Source of the DNA: Gonocerus acuteangulatus
Taxonomy: Eukaryota; Arthropoda; Insecta; Hemiptera; Coreidae
Direction of reading: 5' to 3'
NCBI GenBank assembly: GCA_946811695.1
Contig: OX328123.1
Span: 147,371,837-147,435,836, forward strand
DNA length: 64,000 nt
In this document: positions 45,541 to 55,627 of the stretch, piece after piece
How the letters are laid out: each line of letters begins with the position of its first letter
Position numbering within the stretch: the stretch's first letter is position 1
Translations under genes and position numbers: made by a program
Notes under the pieces: generated by a model
What the model was told of the DNA's origin: nothing
The model's database searches: none
What the model saw: only the letters and a program-made list of their open reading frames with translations

Positions 45541-46474
45541 TATATTAATATATGTACTATGAATTTTAAAAGTGTAACAATTTTCAATAATACTTAGGTT
45601 CAAAAGTAGAACATTAGATAAACTAATGCAATATCATTTTCAAAAGAATAATGACACATATACCTAATACAATCTTGAATTGCACAAAAATATAATTAGT
45701 TTATCATAACGTTGTAATTTGATAACGTAATATAAGTAAAAAAATATGATAAACTAAAGGAATATATGTTTTGAAGTTATAAAAACGCGATAAACTATCA
45801 AATTACAACCTTATGATAAACTAATGTAGCGGATCGCTCATATTGATGACATGATTATAATCTAATGTAATGCAAGTTTCAACCTTCTGAAAAAACATGA
45901 TAAGCTAATATAATATAAGTTTAAAACTATTTAAATTAATATGTGATAACTTTCAAAAGTAAAACAATATGATAAACTGATATATAATATAATCTTTATA
46001 ATAAAATAAAAAATCGTTATTATTAATATACTAGAATCAACAATAGTAGTTGAAGAAGAAGTACATATGTAATATATCTTCAAAATGACAAACTACGATA
46101 AACTGAAGTAATATAAGCTTATAAAAGTATAAATAAAGTAATATAATATTGACTTCAAGACTGTCAGGATGGGATGGAAAAAAATGTAGAATATGTATCA
46201 ATATTACATCAATGTCAAAAACTAATGTAATACAATTTCAAAAATGATAAAACTATGATAATCTAATATAAGTAAATAAATCCTTAAATCGTCGATATCC
46301 TTAGACGGCTAGGTCCAAAAATATTCGGTTTCCAAAGCGTGAAAAATATTTCACGGATTTTGAATATGTACTGAAAAATTGGGCTTTTCCTCATAAATAT
46401 AAACATTTTGGGAATAGCACTATCTGCCCTTTCGAGTTCTTGTAGGGTGTGAGATGAAACGTAAAATTGTGTAC
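45541..46474. other. AT-rich DNA with loose periodicity
   Basis: GATAAACTAATGTAATATAA-like phrases recur irregularly about ten times between 45590 and 46270. This suggests a very diverged tandem repeat of roughly 60-80 bp. No coding. Confidence 0.45.
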
Positions 46475-46485
46475 AATATGTACAT

Positions 46486-46619
46486 GGGTCTCCCGTGGTT
46501 TAATGGCAAGCGCCTTGGATTCATAAGTGGGAGATGGTGGGTTCGATTCCCAACCTCCGGCAGGAATTTTATCATCCCACGGCTCCATAAATAGATGTAG
46601 ATGCGCCGAAAAAAAAAAA
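46486..46619 (+). mobile_element. tRNA-derived SINE, short copy with target duplication
   Basis: GGGTCTCCCGTGGTTTAATGGCAAGCGCC (A-box side) and GGGTTCGATTCCCAACC (B box) start a copy with an internally shortened body and an A13 tail. AATATGTACAT at 46475-46485 and 46620-46630 is a perfect 11-bp target-site duplication. The 79-codon minus frame across it is a shadow. Confidence 0.9.
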
Positions 46620-46630
46620 AATATGTACAT

Positions 46631-47222
46631 TTTCCGGTACTATCGAGATGGGAATCTCGAAAAAATCAAGTGAATGACATTCGCCCGACCCTACACTGAC
46701 CGTCCCTTGCTCGCTGCCTAAAGTCCTTCTGTTAAAAGTTTGTGATCTCATAGTTTTGAACTACTCAAAATTGTTTACTAAGAACTTTATCAATTCGCCC
46801 AAATCAAATTGACAGCTGGCCGAATATAATTCTATCCTATTCCCGTATTATTTTCGTGCCGGGTTATCGGGAAGAATCCCTCATCGGACTGTTAAACAGA
46901 AATAATTAGCGAGGAATTGATTGATTGAATGATTGATTCGAAATGATGGATTGAGCGGGGCTTTTCATAAAGCGGCTGATAAGAGGTTATCAATCTTCCG
47001 CAGATACCACTCGGCAGCTGCTGTCCGCTTCCAATGACCAATCCTCATTTGAACAATATGAAATTTCCTTTAATGACAACCCGTTCTGGGAATGGCTGAC
47101 AAGTATTGAAACATTTGGGGCGATTATATTCAAAGGGAACATTAAACCAAAATATAGAAAATGACATTTCACTTCAAATACGCTTATAATATCATCCTAA
47201 AGAACTCATAGGATATCTATGA
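46631..47222. other. Unassigned DNA
   Basis: No recognisable gene or repeat. Confidence 0.4.

Positions 47223-47282
<60 letters not shown>
47223..47282. repeat. (TA)n microsatellite
   Basis: About 29 TA units, leading into TTATTCTTGTAGATGACCC. Confidence 0.95.
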
Positions 47283-47284
<2 letters not shown>

Positions 47285-47511
47285 TATTCTTGTAGATGAC
47301 CCAAAATATATAAATTCTTTTTGATGTTAGGAAGCCAGCAGTATTAAGCCAGATTACAGAGGGAGTACATGGTACCGAGAGGACTTCCTAGCAAGAAGGG
47401 CCCCTGAAGAGGTGCGAAAAAAATATGCACGAAACATGTCGGGCTAAATAAAGTAGTATGAAGACAAGATGACTCTTCAACGACCCCATGCCTCCTAACA
47501 TCAAAAAGAAT
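47283..47511 (+). mobile_element. PLE terminal repeat, solo copy
   Basis: Leader TTATTCTTGTAGATGACCC, then an inverted pair of ends (ATTCTTTTTGATGTTAGGA at 47316 and CCTAACATCAAAAAGAAT near 47494) flank a body with the phrase GAGAGGACTTCCTAGCAAG, a hammerhead motif, and AATAAAGTAGTATGAAGACA. GAGAGGACTTCCTTGCAAGG also occurs on the minus strand at 59510-59530 beside the PLE with coding sequence, tying this fragment to that family. (TA)n lies on both sides. Confidence 0.7.
47399..47445 (+). ncRNA. Most complete hammerhead ribozyme motif
   Basis: Stem I GGCCC (47399-47403) pairs with GGGCU (47441-47445). CUGAAGA is at 47404-47410. Stem II is GUGC/GCAC around an A-rich loop. GAAA at 47431-47434 is followed by palindromic ACAUGU as minimal stem III, and the cleavage triplet is GUC, the most efficient type in hammerheads. 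All invariant core residues are present. Predicted cleavage is after C47440. Short stem III is the PLE norm. Confidence 0.8.
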
Positions 47512-47520
47512 TTATATATA

Positions 47521-47552
<32 letters not shown>
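47512..47552. repeat. (TA)n microsatellite
   Basis: A TA run with one TGC interruption. Confidence 0.9.
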
Positions 47553-47555
<3 letters not shown>

Positions 47556-48427
47556 ACATGTTGATGGAAATGTTTTCAATACCAGAAGACTATAATATTT
47601 GTAATTTCTGTTCTCTGCTTCTGGACAATATTATTTTATGAAAACACGCAACGTAGTTCTTTCGAGTCGGTTTGGTTTTTAGAAAAAGAAGAGCGTTTTT
47701 GACTAACAGGAGTCCGTCCTGCGGTAGCAGGAGGATGTAAGAAAGGCGCATAAGTGTCAAATTAGAGTGCCCGGTGGCAGAGAATGAAATCATAAAATAA
47801 TATCAGCTTGTGAGTTTTTTGTGCTGTTGCGAGGCGATTTAATTGACACGAGCCAATTATGTGGCATTATTTAAAAAGTAAAAGCTCGTTAACATTCATT
47901 TCAGCTTTATGTATTGAGAAGAAAAAAAAAAAAAAAAAAAAAAACAGGACCAAAAACAGTTGGATTGAGAGATTCATTAGACAAACACACCTGACTCACT
48001 GGATTAGGGAGAAGTATTAGGTCTGTAGTTATTCGTACAAGTTGAACAATTTCACAGACATTAAGCTCCGTGCGCAGTAGGTTGTTAGGTTTTATGGAAA
48101 CATCTTTGATTTTAATGGTTGTCTGTCAGACGAGCATCTTTTCCACTATTCCAATGCAGTCTGTGGGGTCTGTCAGGCCTTTATTGGTAGATTGGCAGAC
48201 TTTACTGCAATAATCTTCCATCTGCTCTTTGAAGACCTCCGACACTCCGATGCAGCTTGATTTACGACCGCGGTAAATTAATAACCCAGACGTTAGAAGT
48301 ATTTAGAGAAATAAGACAGCTGCTATATTTAAAGATATCTTTAGTACTCGTATATACTGCCTAGTAACTAATGATTATATATTTATTAATGAGGATATTA
48401 ATGTGTATGGACCACACAAGCAGTAGG
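47553..48427. other. Unassigned DNA
   Basis: A-run at 47923-47944. No coding region supported. Confidence 0.4.
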
Positions 48428-49024
48428 ATTTAAACCAGAGTTGGGCAAAAAGCAGTTTAACTACAAACTACAAAACTACAACTTCAGTTGTTGGAAAGTA
48501 TTCGGAACTATAAATACTTTGTAGTTAGTAGTTGACGGAGCACAACTACTATTTTTCGAATACCCGAAGGTAGTTGGGGTTTTCAACTACAACTACTGTA
48601 GTTTGAAAAAGTAGTTGTTTTGGCAACTACTTACAAATAGTTATAATTGTAGTTGTAAAGCTTTAACTACAATTACACAGGTAAACATTTGATCTAAATA
48701 AAACACTCAAAGCAGGATGGTCCTTATGGGGTTTTGGGGGTCGCTGATTACTTTGAGCGGGTTGGTTAACCTACATTACTTCATATTCAAGGTCATTTGA
48801 AGATGAAACAGAGAAAACCCCGTAAGAAAAATGTTAAAAAATTCATCCGTATGTTTTTAAGGTCTCTGAATCCGATACCGTAGTTTGTTTCATTCGCACT
48901 GCCTCAAAAATGAATGCATTTTTTAAATTTTTCTACGGGTTTTTCTATATTTGACTTTCAAATTACCTCTAGGAAAAAGCGTAAGGTAAAACAAACTATA
49001 GATCCGGACTCAGGGATCGGTCCT

Positions 49025-49025
<1 letters not shown>

Positions 49026-49098
<73 letters not shown>
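49026..49098. repeat. Poly(A) run of about 73 nt
   Basis: An unbroken A tract. Sequences on its left (GTCTCTGAATCCGATACCG at 48863 and ATCCGGACTCAGGGATCGG at 49002) are imperfect inverted repeats. A retrocopy tail is possible, and so is assembly expansion. Confidence 0.85.
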
Positions 49099-49101
<3 letters not shown>

Positions 49102-49845
49102 ATCTTTTTTTTTGGTTTTTGTATTTACTAATTTCAACTAAATGTGTTTTATTTTTTATTTAAATTTTAAGTTCCACTTATATGTATCTCAGATTGTTTG
49201 GACGGCTCATCTACAGGGAACCACCCTTTTCTAGCCAGGATAGGGCCTCAAACATAATCCAGGGATTCAAAACATAATTGGTGAATGAGATTGCCGCTTA
49301 TTTAGTTTCCTTATAAATTAGAGATGTACATATGTATATAAATATTGAAAAATAGTTGTTTACTCATTGACACACAGGTTTATGTTGATTGTTGAACTTT
49401 GGTCATTCTAAGAAGCAAATAATACCTTCAATTTCAAACCTTAGGTAGAGAAAAATGTCTGAATAGCCTTTAGGTACATTTCACAATCATAATGTTACAA
49501 TAATAATGTTACAACAAAAACAACATATTTCTTGTCTTATGATATCTTTCTCGCCTCAAACCAAATATTTCTTTATTTTTTTTTATTAAATCTACTTCAA
49601 ATCAAATCAAATAAAATCAAATAATTTATTTGTTTTTGGGAATATATCCCATACAAATAGAGTGCGTACTAAACATAAATATACAATATGTATATATATA
49701 CAGCATTTTATAATTCTTTATAATTTAATTTAAAACTGCGCTAAAAATAAATAAATGTTTTATATAAATAAATTTATGACATATATAAATATATATTAAC
49801 ATGTGTTTTTTCAAGCACTACTCTTCTAGCATAAATGTTCTGAGG

Positions 49846-50665
49846 TTAAGACTCCTGATAGTGTACTGTAAACTCTTCTGTTGATTTATTGATGAAGTTG
49901 GGAAGATAGTATGTCCTGTAGGGTGAGTAGATTGAGCAACAGCAATAGAAATGTTGAAGGGTTTCATTGGTCTGAAGGTTACAAATATTGCATGGATCTT
50001 GTGGTGTTAAGGGATAAGAAGTTCTATGGTATGAAAGTCTGATAAATTTTATGCTGGCTGTTCGAATTTGAGTTAGAAGATTCTGCTGTGAATGAGTGAG
50101 TTCCATCTGTAGATGTTGTTGAGGTGTATGCTCTGGGGTATAAATCCTTTTGTAATTTGGGCAAAACATCGAGTTTGTCATCCTATCTAAATCTTTATTG
50201 TGGAGTTTTTCTCTTATAGCGGTAAGACTGATACTTATATTTTTTCTCCTCTCCGATGTGTTTTCCAAAACTGCTATTAGTTCCTCTAATTGAAAGGATT
50301 TAAGTATCTCCTGAAGCTGTAAAAACCAATTATATTTAGTATTATTAGGATACCTTGTCGCATTATTTTTGAGGGCATTGAAACAGATTCTTGGGTATCT
50401 GTGGCCAGGCATGTCCAGTATTTTTCTAACCCAGTTCAGACCCTGTTCTAGAATGTTATATGCTATATGCGTAGTCCCTGTTTCCAGACGTAAAATATAA
50501 TGAGGTGTGGATGGATGCAGGTTGAGAATCTTCTTGTAAAAGGCAAGGCGGCAGCTCTCCACCATCTCCAGATACCTTAGGGACCATATACTTGCACCAT
50601 ACATCAAAACACTACATTTCACAATCACTTTGTATGTATGAGAGAAGGTGAGTTAAGGGAAATTC
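49846..50665 (-). pseudogene. LINE RT C-terminal fragment (5'-truncated)
   Basis: A 260-codon open frame on the minus strand starts within HTYKVIVKCSVLMYGASIWS, continues with RLAFYKKILNLHPSTPHYIL, LETGTTHIAYNILEQGLNWV, and ends with a zinc-type motif (DPCNICNLQTNETLQHFYCC). This is the thumb and C-terminal tail of a non-LTR retrotransposon ORF2. The catalytic FADD region is absent, so it is 5'-truncated near 50665. The 3' end near 49600 has a (TCAAA)n-like tail. The long open frame indicates a fairly recent insertion into the hAT element. Confidence 0.75.
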
Positions 50666-50848
50666 ATGTAATGAATTTATGTGATTGCCAATGCCACACA
50701 TTTTTTTTCAGGGCCAGTCAGGGATAGTATTTATTTAATAATTTTATTTTTTTATTCATTTATTATAGATACTATTAGGTATTATTTTCAAATGCATAAC
50801 TATATTTATTTGGACGTCATTGGCGGAATAACAGCTGCAATTAAATTA

Positions 50849-51281
50849 ACACATCGCACTAGTATTTCTAAAGTGACACAACTCAAAAATCGGTGTTTTT
50901 CAGTTATGACTATGAAATAAATGGTAAATATATTTTTATCGACCATCAAAACTGTATGTACCCAGCTTGAGAGCTTGTACACCAGAGGGCACTTGTGTCA
51001 CTCTTCCTGTCTTAATGCTATTCCCCATAGGCAAGAGTGTATGTACCCAGCTTGAGAGCTTGTACACCAGAGGGCACTCGTGTCACTCTTCCTGTCTTAA
51101 TGCTATTCCATCTACATAGGCAAGAGTGTATGTACCCAGCTTGAGAGCTTGTACACCAGAGGGCACTTGTGTCACTCTTCCTGTCTTAATGCTATTCCCC
51201 ATAGGCAAGTTTAACACATTTTTAGATGCCATTTTCCTTTTTTTTTTGTTGTGTCACTTTAAAAATACTAGTGCGATGTGT
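50849..51281. mobile_element. MITE with 20-bp terminal inverted repeats
   Basis: ACACATCGCACTAGTATTTC at the left is matched by AAATACTAGTGCGATGTGT at the right, extending into AAAGTGACACAAC / GTTGTGTCACTTT. No coding. A target duplication is not clear. Relatives lie at 26188-26428 and, as one end only, near 61253-61290 (GTTGTGTCACTTTAGAAATA). It is nested in the hAT element. Confidence 0.8.
50953..51209. repeat. 85/89-bp triplication inside the MITE
   Basis: TGTATGTACCCAGCTTGAGA starts copies at 50953, 51038 and 51127. The second copy has a CATCTACA variant of the spacer. The paralogous MITE at 26188 has just one module, so the expansion happened inside this copy or its lineage. Confidence 0.9.
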
Positions 51282-52028
51282 AAAATTGATATTTTACAAC
51301 TGTTTACAGACAAAAACTAAAATTTTGCAAAAATTTAAAGTGTAGAATTATATGTTGCCGAATATCTGTAGTAGTAGCTCTTTAACTACAACTACAAATA
51401 CTAGTTGCTATTCGGCGTCGCAGCTACTTTTTTTCAACTAACGTAGTTGTAGTTGAGAAGTACAACTACATAGTTGACAAAGAGTATTTGCATGCAGCCA
51501 ACTACAAACTACTAAAAGTAGTTGTAGTTGCAACTACTCGTGAGTAATGCTTATTTTAAATAACGGAATTTAATTTTTTTTTTAATGCACTATATCCTGT
51601 AGCTTAAAATTTTTGAACTTTTTCCTAAGTATTTGTCTGTGTAGTTAGATACTAGTGTAGTTAACTACTGCCCAACTCTGATTTAAACCTACAATAGGAG
51701 TACTTGGAGATAGGTTTTTATCGGAAGGCCATATATTCAGAGCATACATATTAAGCTTTCAGAATAATTTCATGGATGAGCTCAACGGAGAAACATATTA
51801 AAATGATACTGTTTCTACTGGTCGGGCTTTTGCCGTAATAATATTAAAACAAAAGTATATACATTTACTTACCATAGTTTTTTCCCTTCGTATTCCTCAG
51901 CTATCTTGATATTTTCCACCTTCAAAGATCTTTTCTAATTTAGATCTTATGGTCATAATAGTAATAATATTATATTTCTATAAATCTTAACTCTAAAATC
52001 AGTTTTGTGTAAACTAAAAACAGTATGG

Positions 52029-52100
52029 TGTCTCCCGTGGTCTAGTGGCTAGCGCCTTAGATTCATAAGCGAGAGATGGTGGGTTCGATTCCCACCGGCG
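52029..52100 (+). mobile_element. SINE 5' head, split from its tail
   Basis: GTCTCCCGTGGTCTAGTGGC, TAGATTCATAAGCG and GGTGGGTTCGATTCCCACCG form the tRNA-like head with A and B boxes. The copy stops at CCGGCG and resumes at 53424, because a DNA transposon is inserted between. Confidence 0.85.
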
Positions 52101-53423
52101 CACAGTGGGCAATACGCCTATTTTACGCCGACAAAAGTCGAAAATATAATGTGGTCGTAAAAAGTCAATTTACGCGCGAACACGTGCTAAAGTCTTCTAT
52201 TCATTGGGAACAGAACAAGGTTTTTAGGTAGTTTAACCCAAACCTGTTTAAGACAATAAGGAAGGCAACCATTGCTAGTAACTTCCACATCGTCTGTTTA
52301 GTCTTGTTCCAACTATGGTCCTTGTAACGTATGTTCTTTAAAAATACATAATATATATCTAATAACAGAAACGCATATCAGAGAAAAAAAAATTAATGAA
52401 ATTATTACTAAATTGTTCATATTTTGTTGATTACTCAAGTTTGAGTAAGGTTTAAAAAAAAAAAATCCACAGAGTTCCAGTTCCAAATACTTTTTTTCGA
52501 AAAGCCTTAAGCTTCTACTTTACTGTCTTGACACTTTCAGCTCCCCCTTCTTCCCCCTTTTAATGTAAATTTAAATTTAGTTTAGGCAGTCAGATAGAAG
52601 CTGAAGAATCCGCGGCACACAGTGGGAAAATCACCTTTTAGGTGGACAAAATTCAAATAAATATTTCAAAAATCACCCACTAAATATTGTCTAGTATTAG
52701 TAAGAAGAAAATGTAAATATTTACTTTCTTGGATCATCAACGGGCGACGGAAGGGATTATTAATCGGACTCTAAGAAAGGGAACATTTTCCCAGTGTTTA
52801 TTTCAGTGCTGTTCTTGTAATTACTTTTCCATTTTTTGAACAGAAACTATACGGGATTATTTAAATTTCATGTTACCGATGTAGATGTAATTAGCCTATT
52901 GAAGTGTAACTTACTATATAATCAATTTCAAGAACTGTCATTAGAAAATGAGGCTGACGATACTGACCCGTGAATAGAAAATGCTGAAGGATGTTGCAGT
53001 ATTGAATCAGACGATGATTGATGGATAATTCGTTTTTAGTGCGTAATATAATATTTGTTATTATTAAAAAAAAAAAGTCAGTACGATTACTTTTTTCTTT
53101 AAGTTGTTACTCTGTTTTTGTTCTTTATTTTCGAATTATAGCCTATGTATTATTTGTTATGAAGAGATGTATTATTTTTAAGTAAATAATAGATGCAAAA
53201 AGTTACTACTTAAATGTTCCATAGATTTACAAAATGTTTTCCCAATTTTTATATGTTATGTCCAAATATTTGTGTGTCTACAACATTTGCTTGTTGGATA
53301 TACTAAAAACTATGGGTCAACGATTTTTTAAAATATTTTCCCCTATCTCAGTGACCTCAAGAATATTAAAAAACACAATAAAAATTATTTTGTTGCCCTA
53401 AAAATGGATTTTTGCCCACTTTG
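52101..53423. mobile_element. Transib-like DNA transposon inserted in a SINE
   Basis: The left end is CACAGTGGGCAATACGCC and the complemented right end CAAAGTGGGCAAAAATCC. The flanking SINE gives the empty site directly: intact copies read CACCGGCGGCAGG-type sequence, and here CGGCG is present on both sides (52096-52100, 53424-53428). A 5-bp GC-rich duplication and CAC-starting ends are the Transib hallmarks, and CACAGTG equals the RAG recombination-signal heptamer. A related left-end sequence (CACAGTGGGAAAATCACC) starts again at 52618, so a second copy or internal duplication is nested. Only a short decayed coding tail is visible. Confidence 0.7.
52846..53021 (+). pseudogene. Decayed protein tail inside Transib-like element
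   Basis: The plus frame gives TDVDVISLLKCNLLYNQFQE, LSLENEADDTDP, a stop (TGA), IENAEGCCSIESDDD and a final stop. An acidic C-terminus interrupted by TGA where Trp (TGG) would fit suggests the end of a former transposase. I do not recognise the family from this piece alone. Confidence 0.35.
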
Positions 53424-53529
53424 CGGCGGCAGGAATTTTCTCATCCCACGACTCGTTGAGAAAATTCCTCGCTGCGCCCTGGATGGCTGCGCTAATGGCC
53501 TAGACGTCGAAGCGCCATAAAAAAAAAAA
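53424..53529 (+). mobile_element. SINE 3' tail, split from its head
   Basis: GGCAGGAATTTTCTCATCCC, GAAAATTCCTCGCTGCGCCC, GCGCTAATGGCCTAGACG and an A-rich tail match the 3' part of the intact SINE at 53674. Together with 52029-52100 it makes one full copy. Confidence 0.85.
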
Positions 53530-53673
53530 TAGACAAACATTTGCTTATATTTCCACATAATGTCCATTGAAATAAATATAAAGTGACCTGCCAGGGTGAA
53601 AGATCTTTTTTTTTTTTTTTTTTTTTTTTTAATAACAGCATTTGCACCATGAATCACAGATATCAACCACAAA

Positions 53674-53870
53674 CGGGGGTCTCCCGTGGTCTAGTGGCTA
53701 GCGCGCTAGATTCATAAGCGGGAGATGGTGGGTTCGATCCCGATCGGCGCCAGACATTTTCTCATCCCACGGCTCGCTGGGAAAATTCCTCGCTGCACCC
53801 TGGATGACGGCGCTAATGGCCTAGATTTGTCGATGCGCCGTAAGAAAAAAAAAAAAAAAAAAAAAAAAAA
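53674..53870 (+). mobile_element. Full-length tRNA-derived SINE with target duplication
   Basis: The head GGGTCTCCCGTGGTCTAGTG, GCTAGCGCGCTAGATTCATA and GGTGGGTTCGATCCCG (B box) resembles a tRNA carrying the TGGTCTAGTGGCTAG A-box seen in tRNA-Glu-like genes. The body ends GTCGATGCGCCGTAAG plus about 27 A. ATCAACCACAAA at 53662-53673 and 53871-53882 is a perfect 12-bp target duplication. It is the best reference copy of the family in the window. Only 145 bp separate it from the split copy. Confidence 0.92.
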
Positions 53871-53882
53871 ATCAACCACAAA

Positions 53883-55122
53883 TAAGTATGCTTTAGATTT
53901 CAACACTTTCTTTTCTCCAAAATTTGCCCAAAATTCTCTATTAAGTCCACAAATATGTGACTCTTCCATTGTAGCTTTGATGATGCCCTTCAACGTAAAC
54001 AGAAGCGGATACAAAACTTAACTTAAATCAAACAAAATTTTGAAATCTTATAACTAACATATGATTATATGTAATTAACTAACATAAGTTTATATGTTAC
54101 TAACTAACATATGATTATTTGTTAATTATTTATTCATTTCTTATATTATTGCGCAGTCAAAGGATAAATGTTATTGATTAAAAATAAACAGCGTTGAAAT
54201 AATAATATTGTTACGGATTAAGAGACTGATTCTGATTGGCAGATAACGAAGTTTAATGCCAAAAACCCATTAGGGAGATTGACAGTTTAAAATGGCGGAG
54301 CTGGTTTAGGATTGATTAGTGCAATAAATTTCCTTTATCTGAGGCAATCATTACAAGAGGTTAGTCTGAAACCTGACAGAGAACTCTGACATAAACTTCT
54401 CATTGAGAGATCTGTCAAAGTGCTCGGGACCTGTCAAAGTGCCCTGGAGTTAGGACTAAGTTACAGGCGCACTGTCTCGACGGAAAACATTCGGAAATAG
54501 TCTCGTCCGGTTTTAGTAAAAGAAATAATGGATTTCCGAAAATGGCAGTTTGGGCGAGATTGCTATTATTGTCATGTAATTTTATCAATTTAAATAAAAA
54601 GGTTTTTGTACGTTTTTTAGCATATTTATCTATGCATTTCATTATTTTTAAATTGATGCTTTTATAAAAGAATATTACGCCTTTATTCTTTACATTTTTT
54701 CCCAAAGGCGTGTGAAAAATTGGGCTATTAACGCCGAGCTATCTACAGGTTGCCTCCTTATATAGGTTTTTATACAATAAACAACAACCCTAAGAAAATA
54801 GTCAGAAAAGTAACTAAACAATTAGTATTATGAATCCTTTAAATAAGCTCATTTTATCTTTTAAAACAAATTTATTGCATGTGATTCCTATTATTTAAAA
54901 AAAATATATAAATAATTTACAATAAGACTGAAAATGCTAATGAGTTTAAACATTATTGTCTGGACACTTTAAAAAAAATTAACATTAAAATATTTTTAAA
55001 TAAAAGTAGAAATATACTTGATAATTAAATGGTAAGAATGTAATTCTTACGATCTCTTCGGGAAAATCTGTGTCCTGTCCCCTTTTACTGGATTAAATTG
55101 GTTCGAGCTTTACATGTTGTTG

Positions 55123-55154
<32 letters not shown>

Positions 55155-55250
55155 CATTTTATTGGAATATAATAATCATGCGAAATGAAAATTCAAGGCA
55201 GCTTTCAGATAATTAAACAACAAATATATAATATACATAGACACACACAC
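53883..55250. other. AT-rich DNA without recognisable genes
   Basis: ACTAACATATGATTATATGT-like phrases recur three to four times at 54050-54120. A long T-run lies at 55121-55151. No coding evidence. Confidence 0.5.
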
Positions 55251-55251
55251 A

Positions 55252-55252
<1 letters not shown>

Positions 55253-55310
<58 letters not shown>
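55253..55310. repeat. (TA)n microsatellite
   Basis: About 27 TA units, preceded by an (AC)n stretch. Confidence 0.95.
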
Positions 55311-55313
<3 letters not shown>

Positions 55314-55627
55314 CATAGGTATATATAATTTAAACAGAAATATAATAACTGTAATTATAAAACCCATATATTTTCACAGACGCATATACATTCACATATA
55401 CACATGCATGCATGCAAAAATACAAATACTCAAGTAGTGTAGAAAACCGGGGATAAAAATTATTGCATGCATCCAAATTACATTATATTTTTATCCGTAA
55501 TTAAATTAATTATATTTTAGAATACAGATCTGTATGTAGGTAATAAAAATCTTCTTAAAAAATCAGACATTTTTTTACATAAATGTTAATATAAATCCTG
55601 TCACAATGAACATCGATGTATTATATA

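Larger units (their letters stand above)
48436..51680. mobile_element. hAT-type DNA transposon, non-autonomous
   Basis: The termini are CAGAGTTGGGCAAAAAGCAG at the left and, complemented, CAGAGTTGGGCAGTAGTTAA at the right. They are flanked by a perfect 8-bp target duplication ATTTAAAC (48428-48435, 51681-51688). Subterminal regions on both sides are packed with ACTACAACTAC / GTAGTTGTAG motifs (48460-48680 and 51370-51560), as is usual for hAT transposase binding. The interior has no hAT transposase. It holds a poly(A) run, a LINE fragment and a MITE, so later insertions make up much of its 3245 bp. Confidence 0.9.

Noticed and set aside
48436..51680. An LTR retrotransposon with the ACTAC-rich ends as LTRs
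   Set aside because: The ends are inverted rather than direct, and the 8-bp duplication with CAGAGTTGGGCA termini fits hAT.
53674..53760. A functional tRNA gene
   Set aside because: A and B boxes are present, but the acceptor and anticodon stems do not close and the sequence continues into a SINE body with poly(A) and a target duplication.
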